DNA of 64,000 bases from Sphingomonas koreensis (GCF_002797435.1 NZ_PGEN01000001.1:2974501-3038500), one strand, 5' to 3'. Shown: positions 52,341-61,299, numbered from the stretch's first letter. The notes: generated by a model from the sequence alone, not told the origin. Translations and numbers: made by a program.

Positions 52341-53636
52341 ATGGACGACCTCAACGTCATCGATCAGTTCATGGATGCGTTCGTTCGCTACATCGACAGC
52401 GGCTTCGGGCTGCTGGGTGGCGATGTCGGCTTCCTGACCACGATCCTGATCGGCATCGACATTACGCTTGCCGGCCTGTTCTGGGCGTTGGGCGGCGAAG
52501 ACGACGTGATTGCCAAGTTCCTCAAGAAGATCCTCTATGTCGGCGTCTTCGCGCTCATACTGAACAGCTTCTCGACGCTTTCCGACATCATCTTCCGCAG
52601 CTTCGCCGGCCTTGGACTGACCGCTGGCGGAAGCGCGATCAGCGCCGAGGACCTGCTGATGCCGGGCCGACTTGCGGGAACCGGGTTCGAAGCGGCCTGG
52701 CCGCTGCTCGAACAGGCCAAGGAACTGGTCGGGCCGGTCGGCTTCTTCGAGAATTTCATCGAGATCGCGGTGCTGGTGATCGCCTGGATTGTCGTCATCG
52801 CGGCCTTCTTCATCCTCGCGATCCAGCTCTTCATCACCATCCTCGAGTTCAAGCTGACGAGCCTCGCCGGCTTCGTGCTGGTCCCGTTCGCACTATGGAA
52901 CCGCACCGCTTTCCTCGCCGAACGCGTGCTCGGCAATGTCGTGAGCTCCGGCATCAAGGTCATGGTGCTCGCCGTCATCGTCGGCATCGGCTCGAACTAT
53001 TTCGCTGACTTCACCAACGCGATCACGGGTGACACGGTGTCGATCGAGCAGGCGGTCTCGCTGATGCTCGCGAGCCTCGCGATCTTCGGGTTGGCGATCT
53101 TCGGCCCCAGCATCGCCTCCGGCCTGGTTGCTGGCGCGCCGCAATTGGGCGCGGGATCGGCGATCGCCACGACTGCGCTGGCTGCGGGCGGCATCGCAAT
53201 GGGCGGCGCTGGCGCCGTTGGCGCGGCGCGCGGCATTGCCGGTGCGGGCCTTGGCGCGATCCGGGCCGGCACGACGATGGGGAGCGCCGCATCGACCGCC
53301 TACAAGCTCGGGCAGGAAACATCCGGCCAGTCGAGTGTCGGCGCTGGCCTTGGCGGCATGGCGAGCGCCGCCAAGGGAGCCGCCGGCGACAGGCTTCGAA
53401 ACGCCTTTGGCCTCCGTGCCGCCGCCGAACGTGGCCAGCAGGCTGCCTGGACGGCCGGAAGCGGCGCTGCCGCCAGCGGTGGCGGCGCCGACACTGCCGG
53501 ATCCATGCCGGCTTGGGCGCAGAAGCTCCAGTCCACGCAAGCCTCCCGTCACCGTCGTCAGATGGCGGTCCACACCATTCAGGGCGGCGATCGCGGCGGC
53601 GGGGGCATCACTCCAGACATCCGGGAAAGGGATTAG
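52341..53636 (+). CDS. trbL: TrbL conjugal transfer membrane protein (VirB6-like)
   Basis: 431 residues. LNVIDQFMDAFVRYIDSGFGLLGGDVGFLTTILIGIDITLAGLFWAL opens the family, with about six hydrophobic spans in residues 30-300 and a Gly/Ala-rich low-complexity tail. Polytopic inner-membrane channel protein. The 121-base gap before it, where trbK sits in some elements, contains no convincing gene. Confidence 0.94.
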   Translation: MDDLNVIDQFMDAFVRYIDSGFGLLGGDVGFLTTILIGIDITLAGLFWALGGEDDVIAKFLKKILYVGVFALILNSFSTLSDIIFRSFAGLGLTAGGSAISAEDLLMPGRLAGTGFEAAWPLLEQAKELVGPVGFFENFIEIAVLVIAWIVVIAAFFILAIQLFITILEFKLTSLAGFVLVPFALWNRTAFLAERVLGNVVSSGIKVMVLAVIVGIGSNYFADFTNAITGDTVSIEQAVSLMLASLAIFGLAIFGPSIASGLVAGAPQLGAGSAIATTALAAGGIAMGGAGAVGAARGIAGAGLGAIRAGTTMGSAASTAYKLGQETSGQSSVGAGLGGMASAAKGAAGDRLRNAFGLRAAAERGQQAAWTAGSGAAASGGGADTAGSMPAWAQKLQSTQASRHRRQMAVHTIQGGDRGGGGITPDIRERD

Positions 53637-53639
53637 ATC

Positions 53640-54476
53640 ATGCGATTCAAGCGTACCGTCGAGCGATATGGGCGAACGCCCGAACCGGAAACACCCTATC
53701 AGCGTGCCGGGCAGCTTTGGGACGAGCGGATCGGCTCTGCCCGCGTGCAGGCCAGGAACTGGCGCCTGATGGCGTTCGGCGGGCTGTTCCTCACCACTGG
53801 CCTCTCGGCCGCATTGGTCTGGCAGTCGATGCAGAGCCGTGTCGTGCCCTATGTGGTCGAGGTCGATCGCCTGGGTGAAGCGCGCAGTGTCGCGCCCGCC
53901 GCGGTCGACTATCGGCCGACAGATCCCCAGATCGCCTGGCACCTTGGGCGGTTCGTCACCAATCTCCGGTCCCGCTCGCTCGATCCGGTGCTGATGCGCG
54001 AGAATTGGCTTTCGGCCTATGATTTCGCGACCGAGCGCGGGGCGCTTTTCCTCGGCGAATATGCCCGGACCGCCAATCCATTCGCGGAGGTCGGCCGTAA
54101 GACCGTGTCGGTGCAGGTCACGAGCGTAGTGCGCGCGTCGGACACCAGCTTTCAGGTCAAATGGACCGAGAGCGCCTATGAGCGCGGCAGCCTCGCTGGC
54201 ACGTCCCGCTGGACCGCGATGCTGACCGTGAAGGTGCAGTCGCCGCGCTCCGCCGACGTCCTGCGCAAGAACCCGCTTGGCCTCTATGTCGATGCGATCG
54301 ACTGGAGCCGCGAGCTGGAAGCGCCCGCCGAGCGTGCGCCTTTCTCACAGCCAATCCCATCGCCGGCGGAAACCCCAGCTACGGCACCGCCCGCCGGCCT
54401 CCCTCTCGGCTCGCCTCTCGATCCGAACCTCTCGCAGCCAGCAGCCGCGCCGTCCCCTGAAAGGAACGCCCGATGA
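53640..54476 (+). CDS. trbF: TrbF conjugal transfer protein (VirB8-like)
   Basis: 278 residues. Cytoplasmic start with RYGRTPEPETPYQRAGQLWDERIGSARVQARNWRLM, one membrane span (AFGGLFLTTGLSAALVW) and the periplasmic VirB8 domain (VVPYVVEVDRLGEAR, VSVQVTSVVRASDTSFQVKWTE). The C-terminal tail is Pro/Ala-rich. Overlaps trbG by four bases. Confidence 0.95.
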   Translation: MRFKRTVERYGRTPEPETPYQRAGQLWDERIGSARVQARNWRLMAFGGLFLTTGLSAALVWQSMQSRVVPYVVEVDRLGEARSVAPAAVDYRPTDPQIAWHLGRFVTNLRSRSLDPVLMRENWLSAYDFATERGALFLGEYARTANPFAEVGRKTVSVQVTSVVRASDTSFQVKWTESAYERGSLAGTSRWTAMLTVKVQSPRSADVLRKNPLGLYVDAIDWSRELEAPAERAPFSQPIPSPAETPATAPPAGLPLGSPLDPNLSQPAAAPSPERNAR

Positions 54477-55324
54477 TCCGTGCCATCCTCCTGTCGGCGA
54501 GCATGACCGTGCTCGCCACGCCCACCGCCGTGCACGCGCGTGAGACCGTATCGTCGGTCGGTCGTGTGACAGCTGCGAACCGGGCTGCGTTGCGTGAGCC
54601 GTCGCGCGACGGCTACATCAATGCCGTTCAGGTCTATCCCTATTCGGAAGGAGCGCTCTACCGGCTCTATGCCGCGCCTGAGCGCGTGACAGACATCATG
54701 TTGCAGGCCGGCGAGACGATCGTCTCGGTGGCGGCCGGCGATACGGTACGCTGGACAGTCGGCGACACGACCAGCGGAAGCGGCGAGGGCAAGCGTGCCC
54801 ATATCCTGGTGAAGCCGTTCGCGGCCGGATTGAGCACGAATCTGGTCATCACCACCGACCGGCGAGCCTATCACCTTCATCTTCAGAGCACCGCCGCGAG
54901 CGCGATGGCAGCATTGTCCTGGAGCTATCCGCAAGATGAACTCATCGCGATCCGCCGGCGCGAGGCTGAGGCCAGGGCGGCGGCGCCCATTGCGTCGGGC
55001 GTGACGGTTGAAAGCCTCAACTTCAGCTATTCGATCGGGGGAGACAGCCCCGCCTGGCGGCCGATCCGTGCGTTCGATGATGGGCGGCAAACCTATATCG
55101 AATTCAGCCCGGGTATCGCGGTTGGCGAGGCGCCGCCGCTGTTCGTCATCGGCGACGATGGCGAAGCCCAGCTCGTCAACTATCGCGTCGCCGGACGCTA
55201 TTATGTCGTTGATCGCCTGTTTGGCGCGGCCGAGCTACGCCTCGGTGGCAAGAAGCAGAAGGTCGTCCGGATCGAGCGCACGTCCGAGCGCCGGGCGCGT
55301 CGTGAGGCGGGGAGGGTGTCGTGA
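54473..55324 (+). CDS. trbG: TrbG conjugal transfer protein (VirB9-like)
   Basis: 283 residues with a signal peptide (ILLSASMTVLATPTAVHA). VirB9/CagX domains: VYPYSEGALYRLYAAPERVTDIMLQAGE, VKPFAAGLSTNLVITTDRRAYHLHLQS, and C-terminal IRAFDDGRQTYIEFSPG. Outer-membrane core complex subunit. Overlaps trbI by four bases. Confidence 0.95.
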   Translation: MIRAILLSASMTVLATPTAVHARETVSSVGRVTAANRAALREPSRDGYINAVQVYPYSEGALYRLYAAPERVTDIMLQAGETIVSVAAGDTVRWTVGDTTSGSGEGKRAHILVKPFAAGLSTNLVITTDRRAYHLHLQSTAASAMAALSWSYPQDELIAIRRREAEARAAAPIASGVTVESLNFSYSIGGDSPAWRPIRAFDDGRQTYIEFSPGIAVGEAPPLFVIGDDGEAQLVNYRVAGRYYVVDRLFGAAELRLGGKKQKVVRIERTSERRARREAGRVS

Positions 55325-56544
55325 CCGATGCGCTCGCTCCACCAGATACCAGGATGCCGAAGGCCGATCCTGAAACGCTGGTCCTGCGGGCATCGCCCGG
55401 ACGGGTGACCCGTTTTCGGCGTGGCGCGATCGTCGCCATCGCAGCGGCGGGTTCGACCGCCATTGCCGGTGTCGCATGGCTTGCCCTGAAGCCGGCGACA
55501 CTGAGCCTGATCGCGCCGGGTGAGGACAAGCAGATAGGCACGAAAGCGCCACCTGACGCGCTCGCTGGCGCGCCGGCGGGTTATGGTGACGTACCGAAGC
55601 TCGGCCCGCCGCTTCCCGGCGATCTCGGGCGGCCGATTCTCGAGCGCCAGAGGCAGCTCGGCGGACCGCTCCCGGCCGATCCCAACGCGGACGGGCCCTC
55701 CAAGGCGGCGCAAGACGCCGAGGCCGAGCGTCAGCGCGTGGCTGCCGAGCGCCGCACGGCGCGTGAATCCGGCGTCATGCTGCAGCTCGCTGGTGGCCGC
55801 GCTACGCCGGCACCTGCAACGAGCGTTGCTGCCGACACACCGTCGGCGCCCGATGCGGCCAAGCCGTTCCTCGATCCCGATCGCGATCCCAATGCCCAGG
55901 CGCGCAAGAATGAGCTGGTCGGACGCGCGAACCGTGACGACGACACCAATCCCCATGCGCTGACCGCCGCGCCTTCGCCATACACCCTCAGTGCCGGCAG
56001 CCTGATCGCGGCAAGCCTCATCACCGGGCTGAATTCCGATCTTCCCGGGATCGTGACCGCGCAGGTGACCGAGAACGTCTATGACAGCGTGACCGGCAAG
56101 ATCCTGCTTATCCCGCAAGGCTCGCGGCTGATCGGCAGCTACGATAGCGTCGTCGCATTCGGGCAGAGCCGCGCCTTGCTTGTCTGGCAGCGGATCATCC
56201 TGCCGGACGGCTCCTCGATCCGCATCGACAATGTGCCCGCGGCGGATACCCAGGGCTATGCGGGGCTATCCGACCGGATCGACCGCCACACCTGGCAGCT
56301 GCTGAAAGGCGTCGTGCTGTCGACGCTGCTGGGGCTCGGTACCGAACTCAGCTTCGGCAGTACCGAAAGCGACCTGGTCCGGGCCATTCGCGAATCAGCG
56401 CAGCAGAGTGGCGCAAGGGCAGGAGATCAGCTCGTCACGCGCAATCTCAACATCCAGCCGACTCTGCGTGTGCGGCCCGGCTGGCCGCTTCGGGTGGTCG
56501 TACACAAGGACATTGTGCTGCGACCTTGGCGGGGAGGGAAATAG
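55321..56544 (+). CDS. trbI: TrbI conjugal transfer protein (VirB10-like)
   Basis: 407 residues. One N-terminal span (AIVAIAAAGSTAIAGVAWLAL), a proline-rich linker, and the VirB10 beta-barrel: YTLSAGSLIAASLITGLNSDLPGIVTAQVTENVYDS, LIPQGSRLIGSYDSVVAFGQSRALLVWQRIILPDG. Spans both membranes in the core complex. Last trb gene. Confidence 0.96.
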   Translation: MTDALAPPDTRMPKADPETLVLRASPGRVTRFRRGAIVAIAAAGSTAIAGVAWLALKPATLSLIAPGEDKQIGTKAPPDALAGAPAGYGDVPKLGPPLPGDLGRPILERQRQLGGPLPADPNADGPSKAAQDAEAERQRVAAERRTARESGVMLQLAGGRATPAPATSVAADTPSAPDAAKPFLDPDRDPNAQARKNELVGRANRDDDTNPHALTAAPSPYTLSAGSLIAASLITGLNSDLPGIVTAQVTENVYDSVTGKILLIPQGSRLIGSYDSVVAFGQSRALLVWQRIILPDGSSIRIDNVPAADTQGYAGLSDRIDRHTWQLLKGVVLSTLLGLGTELSFGSTESDLVRAIRESAQQSGARAGDQLVTRNLNIQPTLRVRPGWPLRVVVHKDIVLRPWRGGK

Positions 56545-56772
56545 ATGCCTGAGATCAAGCTTGCCAGGCTGCCCGATCGCACACCGGTGAAGATCTCGAT
56601 ATGCCTTCCACCTACCCTGATGACGGCACTGAGCGATTATGCGGCCTTCTATGCGGATACCTATGGGGTGGCGGAACCCGTCGCCGAGTTGGTTCCAGCA
56701 ATGCTCCAGGCCTTCCTGGAGGGCGACAGGACGTTCATGCGCGGTCAGGCCGCCAGGGAGCGAGGCAAGTGA
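56545..56772 (+). CDS. DUF2274 domain protein
   Basis: 75 residues, GGGGAGGGAAATAG ribosome site. PEIKLARLPDRTPVKISICLPPTLMTALSDYAAFYADTYG is the DUF2274 signature; these small proteins always follow trbI in this element family. The fold looks like a short ribbon-helix-helix. Stop overlaps the next GTG start. Confidence 0.92.
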   Translation: MPEIKLARLPDRTPVKISICLPPTLMTALSDYAAFYADTYGVAEPVAELVPAMLQAFLEGDRTFMRGQAARERGK

Positions 56773-57005
56773 GGAAGCTCCAGCGCAAACCCTCGGTGAC
56801 TTTGGAACCTGTAGCTGGCGCCTTGCGGCCGCTTTGCGTGACCATCGAAGAGGCGGCGGGCCTGCTTTCGATCGGACGGACTCGAGTCTATCAGCTGATT
56901 ACATCCGGTGAGATCGAGATGATCAAGATTGGCAAGAGCAGCCGTGTGACCACAGAGAGCCTAAGCTCATTTCTTGCGCGCGCGGCTGTTCGAAGCGCGA
57001 ACTGA
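56769..57005 (+). CDS. excisionase-like helix-turn-helix protein
   Basis: 78 residues from GTG 56769 (GTGA overlap with DUF2274). PLCVTIEEAAGLLSIGRTRVYQLITSGEIEMIKIGKSSRVTTESLSSFLAR is the excisionase/AlpA-type HTH. It sits next to the integrase on the opposite strand, overlapping its 3' end by 39 bases, as a recombination directionality factor would. Confidence 0.85.
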   Translation: MRKLQRKPSVTLEPVAGALRPLCVTIEEAAGLLSIGRTRVYQLITSGEIEMIKIGKSSRVTTESLSSFLARAAVRSAN

Positions 57006-57661
57006 AGCTTTGGCCGAGCTCTGGCCGTGGAGATAATTCGCCCACGCGCTCATCAGCTTTCCGCGCTTCTCGAAGAAGTCAGTACGCCGATAGGCGGCCT
57101 CGACTTGATCAGGAATCCGGTGTGCGAGTGCTTTGTCTGCCACTTCTTTTGGAAAGCGTGTCCGCTCCGCCGCCCAATCGGTGAAGCTGCTTCGGAAGCC
57201 ATGCACAGTGTAACTGCCGACGTTCAGCGCCTTGAGAAGCTTGGACAGTGTCATGTCGGAAAGAGGCTTCTTACCGCCGATCGAGAATACCAGCGCGTCA
57301 TCGCCTCGTCGCGCGCGCCAGTATGTCTTGAGGAGGGCGACCGCGGGCGGGGACAATGGAACAGTATGTGCCACACGGGCCTTCATGCGTTCCGCTGGTA
57401 TCGACCACACGCCCGCATCGAGATCGAACTCCGGCCACGTCGCGTTACGGATCTCGTTTGAACGGGCAGCCGTATAGATCAGGAGACGCAGCGCATCGCG
57501 GCTGACCGTGGGCTCACTGACCAGGCGATCGATCAGGCTGGGCGCCTCCGCATATGGCATCGCCTCGAAATGCTTGCCGCGATCCGTCTGTCTGGGCAGA
57601 CCTTTGATCACTGTCCGAAGTGTGTGCAGGGCGGTGACAAACCAGGCCACTGGAGCGCCGG
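56967..57661 (-). pseudogene. tyrosine integrase, C-terminal fragment (disrupted by IS21)
   Basis: The minus-strand frame encodes the integrase catalytic domain: first Arg in LLIYTAARSNEIRNATWPEFDL, HGFRSSF (His-x2-Arg), LAHRIPD and the Tyr of EAAYRRTDFFEKR. The frame continues upstream only into the IS21 end at about 57662. The missing N-terminal part is found on the other side of the IS (60168-60715). All catalytic residues are on this fragment, but it lacks the core DNA-binding and arm-binding domains and its start. Confidence 0.88.
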
Positions 57662-57662
57662 T

Positions 57663-57699
57663 GATTTGCTGAGCGCGGCGGTGTAAAAGCCGGCCATTG
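57663..57699. repeat. IS21 left terminal repeat
   Basis: GATTT, then AGCGCGGCGG and GTGTAAAAGCCGGCCATTG, matching the right end inverted at most positions of its inner 28 bases, with a two-base indel near the tip. Confidence 0.7.
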
Positions 57700-57730
57700 G
57701 ATAAGGTTGCTCCTTTTGGAGCGGCCAGGG

Positions 57731-59230
57731 ATGTTTGCCGTGGAGGTCTACGCAGCGGTTCGTCGTTTTGTGTTCGTGGAAGGGAACAGCCAACGGGAAG
57801 CGGCGAAAGTGTTCGGCCTGAGCCGTGAAACGATTTCGAAGATGTGCCGGTTTTCGCTGCCGCCGGGCTACACGCGCACGAAGCCCGTGGCGAAGCCGAA
57901 GCTGGGATCGTTGTTGCCGGTGATCGACCGGATCCTGGCGGAAGACCGGACGGCGCCGATGAAGCAGCGGCACACGGCCAAGCGGATTTTCGAGCGCCTG
58001 CGCGACGAGCATGGCTACGGTGGCGGCTACACGGTGGTGAAGGATTATGTCCGGCAATGCCGGGCGCGCGGCCGCGAGACGTTCGTACCGCTGGCGCATC
58101 CACCGGGCCACGCGCAGGTGGATTTTGGCGAGGCGGTGGGCGTGATCGGCGGCGTCCGGCAGAAGGTGCATTTCTTCTGCATGGACCTGCCACAATCGGA
58201 CGCCTGCTTCGTGAAGGCCTATCCGGCGGAGACGACCGAGGCGTTTCTCGACGGGCACGTGTCGGCGTTCGCTTTCTTCGGCGCTGTGCCGCGCTCGATC
58301 CTGTACGATAATACCACGATCGCGGTCGCGAAGATTTGCGGCGACGGTAAGCGCGAGCGCACCCGTGCGTTTACCGGTCTGGTCAGCCATTACCTGTTCA
58401 CGGATCGCTTCGGTCGCCCCGGCAAGGGCAACGACAAGGGGAAAGTCGAAGGGCTGGTGAAGCACGCCCGAACGCACTTCATGGTGCCGATCCCGCACGC
58501 GGCGAGCTACGATGCCTTCAATGCCGAACTGGAACGCCGCTGCCGCGCCCGGCAGGAAGAGCGGGCTGGGCGGCACAGCCAGACGATCGGCGAACGGCTC
58601 GTGGCCGATCTCGCGGCAATGTGTCCTGTGCCGGTCGGGACGTTCGAGCCGTGTGAAACCAGGGCTGCGCGCGTCTCCTCGACCGCGCTGGTGCGCTACC
58701 GGACCAACGACTACTCGGTTCCGACCCGCTACGGCTTCCAGGACGTGGTGGTGAAGGGCTTCGTCGATCAGGTCGTCATCTTGTGCGGCGGCGAGGAGAT
58801 CGCCCGCCATCCGCGCTGCTATGGCGAAGCCATGTTCGTGGCGAACCCACTGCATTACCTGGCGCTGATCGAGAGCAAGCCTGGAGCCCTTGACCAGGCC
58901 GCCGCACTTCAGGGCTGGGATCTGCCCGAGGTGTTCCAGCATCTGCGCCATCTTCTGGAGGCGCGGATGGGCAACAAGGGCAAGCGCGAGTTCATCCAGG
59001 TGCTGCGCCTTCTGGAAGCGCTCCCGATGGAGGTGGTCACCTTCGCGGTGAACGAGGCGATCCATATCGGTGCGATCGGCTTCGATGCGATCAAGCAGAT
59101 CGCGCTTGCGCGCATCGAGCGTCGGCCTGCCCGGCTCGATCTAACCGCCTATCCGCACCTGCCCAGGATGGAGGTGAAGACGACGCGCGCCGCCGACTAC
59201 GCCGCTCTCCTGCCGGAGCTGGCGGCATGA
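57731..59230 (+). CDS. istA: IstA transposase (IS21 family)
   Basis: 499 residues from ATG 57731. N-terminal HTH (FVEGNSQREAAKVFGLSRETISKMCRFSLPPGY), DDE integrase core with HAQVDFGEAVG (Asp), ILYDNTTIAVAKICG (second Asp) and NDKGKVEGLVKHAR (Glu), and a C-terminal beta-barrel YRTNDYSVPTRYG. All catalytic residues are present. Overlaps istB by four bases. Confidence 0.96.
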   Translation: MFAVEVYAAVRRFVFVEGNSQREAAKVFGLSRETISKMCRFSLPPGYTRTKPVAKPKLGSLLPVIDRILAEDRTAPMKQRHTAKRIFERLRDEHGYGGGYTVVKDYVRQCRARGRETFVPLAHPPGHAQVDFGEAVGVIGGVRQKVHFFCMDLPQSDACFVKAYPAETTEAFLDGHVSAFAFFGAVPRSILYDNTTIAVAKICGDGKRERTRAFTGLVSHYLFTDRFGRPGKGNDKGKVEGLVKHARTHFMVPIPHAASYDAFNAELERRCRARQEERAGRHSQTIGERLVADLAAMCPVPVGTFEPCETRAARVSSTALVRYRTNDYSVPTRYGFQDVVVKGFVDQVVILCGGEEIARHPRCYGEAMFVANPLHYLALIESKPGALDQAAALQGWDLPEVFQHLRHLLEARMGNKGKREFIQVLRLLEALPMEVVTFAVNEAIHIGAIGFDAIKQIALARIERRPARLDLTAYPHLPRMEVKTTRAADYAALLPELAA

Positions 59231-60057
59231 GCCGGGCGGCGGACGACAAGATGCCGCCCGGTACGACGGCGGGCACGCCGCAGGTTCTGCTGGCGCATCA
59301 CCTCAAGCAGCTCAAGCTGCCCACGGTCCTGCGCGAGTATGAGAAGCTGGCCCGGGAATGTGCGCGCGATGGCGTTGATCACACCCGCTACCTGCTGCGT
59401 CTCATCGAACTGGAGCTGATCGACCGGGAGCGCCGCACGGTCGAGCGCCGGATCCGTGCTGCCCGGTTCCCGGCGGTGAAGAGCCTCGATACCTTCGACT
59501 TCACGGCCATCCCCAGCCTCAACAAGATGCTCGTGCTGGAACTGGCACGCTGCGAGTACATCTTGCGCCGGGAAAACATCATCGCGCTTGGCAACAGTGG
59601 CACGGGCAAAACGCACGCCGCGCTCGCCCTGGGACTGGCCGCCTGCCAGAAGGGCTTCACGGTCGCGTTCACCACCGCCGCAGCGCTGGTGAACCAGTTG
59701 CTGGAAGCCCGCGACGAAAAGCGGCTGCTCAAGATGCAACGCGAGCTTGCCGCCGTGAAGCTGCTGATCGTCGATGAACTGGGCTACGTTCCGCTCTCCC
59801 CCACGGGCGCGGAACTGTTGTTCGAGACCTTCTCACAGCGTTACGAGCGCGGATCGACCATCGTCACCTCCAACCTGCCGTTCGAGGACTGGACGCAGGT
59901 CCTCGGGTCCGAGCGGCTCACCGGAGCGCTGCTCGACAGGCTCACTCACCACGTCAGCATCCTGACCATGAACGGCGACAGCTACCGCCTGAAGCAATCC
60001 GCCCACCGTCGCCGCGCTGCCAGGGCGGAGCAAAACCAGGCCACCCCCGCCGACTGA
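59227..60057 (+). CDS. istB: IstB helper ATPase (IS21 family)
   Basis: 276 residues. AAA+ ATPase: Walker A ALGNSGTGKTHAALAL, Walker B LLIVDELGYVPLS, sensor TSNLPFEDW. It pairs with IstA for target choice. Full-length and intact. A 36-bp perfect palindrome follows its stop. Confidence 0.96.
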   Translation: MSRAADDKMPPGTTAGTPQVLLAHHLKQLKLPTVLREYEKLARECARDGVDHTRYLLRLIELELIDRERRTVERRIRAARFPAVKSLDTFDFTAIPSLNKMLVLELARCEYILRRENIIALGNSGTGKTHAALALGLAACQKGFTVAFTTAAALVNQLLEARDEKRLLKMQRELAAVKLLIVDELGYVPLSPTGAELLFETFSQRYERGSTIVTSNLPFEDWTQVLGSERLTGALLDRLTHHVSILTMNGDSYRLKQSAHRRRAARAEQNQATPAD

Positions 60058-60075
60058 CCCGCCGCAAAACGGCAA

Positions 60076-60111
60076 ATATGCAAAGGGCCCCGATCGGGGC
60101 CCTTTGCATAT
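60076..60111. terminator. 36-bp perfect palindrome downstream of istB
   Basis: ATATGCAAAGGGCCCCGA and its exact complement meet at the centre 60093/60094, giving an 18-bp uninterrupted stem. It lies inside the IS, between istB and the right repeat. It could stop transcription leaving or entering the IS, or be a site recognised by the transposase. No T-tract beyond the stem. Confidence 0.6.
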
Positions 60112-60127
60112 AGTCCGCGTTCATCCT

Positions 60128-60166
60128 CAATGGCCTGCTTTTACTCCGCCATGCTGGCCTGAAATC
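60128..60166. repeat. IS21 right terminal repeat
   Basis: Read inward it gives GATTTCAGGCC, AGCATGGCGG and GAGTAAAAGCAGGCCATTG, the counterpart of the left end. Confidence 0.7.
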
Positions 60167-60167
60167 C

Positions 60168-60715
60168 GACCGCCGTTGACACCATCCCTCGATATGGGCG
60201 AAATCAAGGACGGAGGAGATACGCTGAAGAATTCGGCGAGCTGTCTCCGGAATCTTCAGCCATATCGGTTCCAGCGCTCCACGGACCATCGCGCTGTCCA
60301 CCGTGTCGATCGGCTTCCTCCCGATGAGCGGAAATATGTGGTTCTCAAGACTCGAAATCCAGTTTTTCTTTCGTCGATCATCCCAGCCTTCGGACAGGGT
60401 TTCATAGCACTTTCTTGCTGCTTGATCGAATGTTGGAATGGGCTGTGTTTTGGAAGTTGTATTGCGCTTCGTCTCGCGCCCGATCGACTCAATACCTTTC
60501 TTGATATCGGCACGAAGAGCGGCGGCAGCGGCTCGCGCTTCGGCAAGCGTAACCCAGTCCGTGGACCCAAGTCCGAAGTCTCGTCGGCGCCCATTGTGCT
60601 GGATACGGAGCATCCAGCTTTTCGCCCCAGTCGGCGTGACGCGAAGCAGCAAGCCCTTGCCGTCACAATAAGTTCCTGGCTTCGCCTTGGCGATGCGGAG
60701 TGCAGTCAGTGCCAT
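60168..60715 (-). pseudogene. tyrosine integrase, N-terminal fragment (disrupted by IS21)
   Basis: From ATG 60715 the minus strand encodes the arm-binding DUF4102-type start (LTALRIAKAKPGTYCDGKGLLLRVTPTGAKSWMLRIQHNGRRRDFGLGS) and the core-binding helices (TFDQAARKCYETLSEGWDDRRKKNWISSLENHIFPLIGRKPIDTV). It runs to HIEGWCQRR and then enters the IS21 right end. Joined to the fragment at 56967-57661 it would give a normal P4-type integrase of about 400 residues. Confidence 0.88.
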
Positions 60716-61091
60716 TGTCGGCTCGTGCGCTGGTCAAATTCCGATCCCGATCCTGCCCAATGTTCGACCCCACGAAATGAGGCGAATTTGCGCGTTCGGT
60801 TGCGAACGCAGGCAACCACGCACGATACGTAACGTCAATAAAAAATTATAGAAATGGACAATGATGAACAGTAATGAACAAGTATCGTATAGTCCTCAGC
60901 TCCACCAACCTTTCCGCAAACCATCGCTAATAATCTGTGGCGAACGATCGCATCGAGCGTGCTGGATTTGCTCCTGGCAGCGCCGCAGCCGAAGCATGTG
61001 GTCGAGGTCTTCGGCAAGTCGGCGTTCAAGGATTTCGCCGCATCGCCAATGCGAGTCGCTCAGTTCCTGAACACGATCGTCTGTCTCCCGT
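60716..61091. other. gene-free region beyond the integrase, probable element border
   Basis: 376 bases. Around 60830-60900 the sequence becomes unusually AT-rich (TCAATAAAAAATTATAGAAATGG), unlike both flanks. A perfect GCGTTCG-gttg-CGAACGC hairpin lies at 60791-60808. P4-type integrases act next to their own gene, so an attachment site is expected here, but no tRNA end and no direct repeat with the left border was seen. A minus-strand frame 60896-61165 shows no recognisable protein. Confidence 0.45.
60791..60808. repeat. perfect hairpin upstream of integrase start
   Basis: GCGTTCG and CGAACGC, 7-bp arms with a four-base loop, 76 bases upstream of the integrase ATG. It could be an integrase or excisionase binding site or an operator. 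Confidence 0.35.
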
Positions 61092-61241
61092 TCATTGCCG
61101 CCTATCGGTGGCGCTTTCGACCGGCTGATGGATGATCGGCCCCTCATCGAGTGCGGCTGAGGCATGGTGCGCCGTCACGCCGATCAGCTTCACGCCTTGA
61201 GCGTGGGCCTGGTGACCCTGCTCGTGGAACGTCGGATATCG
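61092..61241 (-). pseudogene. purU (formyltetrahydrofolate deformylase) 3' remnant
   Basis: The minus strand encodes [19 protein letters not shown] followed by [19 protein letters not shown] before a stop at 61092. This is the C-terminal signature of PurU (YHQAYERGVKLIGAT..Y.T..LDEGPII.Q). Only about 50 residues survive and the frame stops before the conserved end of the protein, so it is a fragment. It lies just outside the probable element border, which suggests gene loss during insertion or later rearrangement. Confidence 0.7.
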
Positions 61242-61299
61242 AGGGGGCTGCCTTCTCCACCCCGAGAGACGGGCAAGATGGCCATCCCGTCACATTACC

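Larger units (their letters stand above)
57662..60167 (+). mobile_element. IS21-family insertion sequence (istA-istB)
   Basis: About 2.5 kb with two overlapping genes and imperfect terminal inverted repeats: left end with GTGTAAAAGCCGGCCATTG (57681-57699) and right end, read inward, GAGTAAAAGCAGGCCATTG; GATTT lies at both outer tips (57663, 60166). It splits the ICE integrase. The flanking target duplication could not be resolved with confidence, so the outer limits are accurate to a few bases only. Confidence 0.88.

Noticed and set aside
52216..52437. possible trbK-like frame between trbJ and trbL
   Set aside because: No lipoprotein signal, overlaps trbL by nearly 100 bases in another frame and shows non-coding composition.
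45028..56544. type IV secretion as an effector-delivery system
   Set aside because: Gene set and order (trbBCDEJLFGI with TraG and relaxase) are those of conjugation; no effector genes were seen.
60896..61165. 89-codon minus-strand frame beside the purU remnant
   Set aside because: No recognisable family, overlaps the remnant in another frame and lacks a ribosome site.
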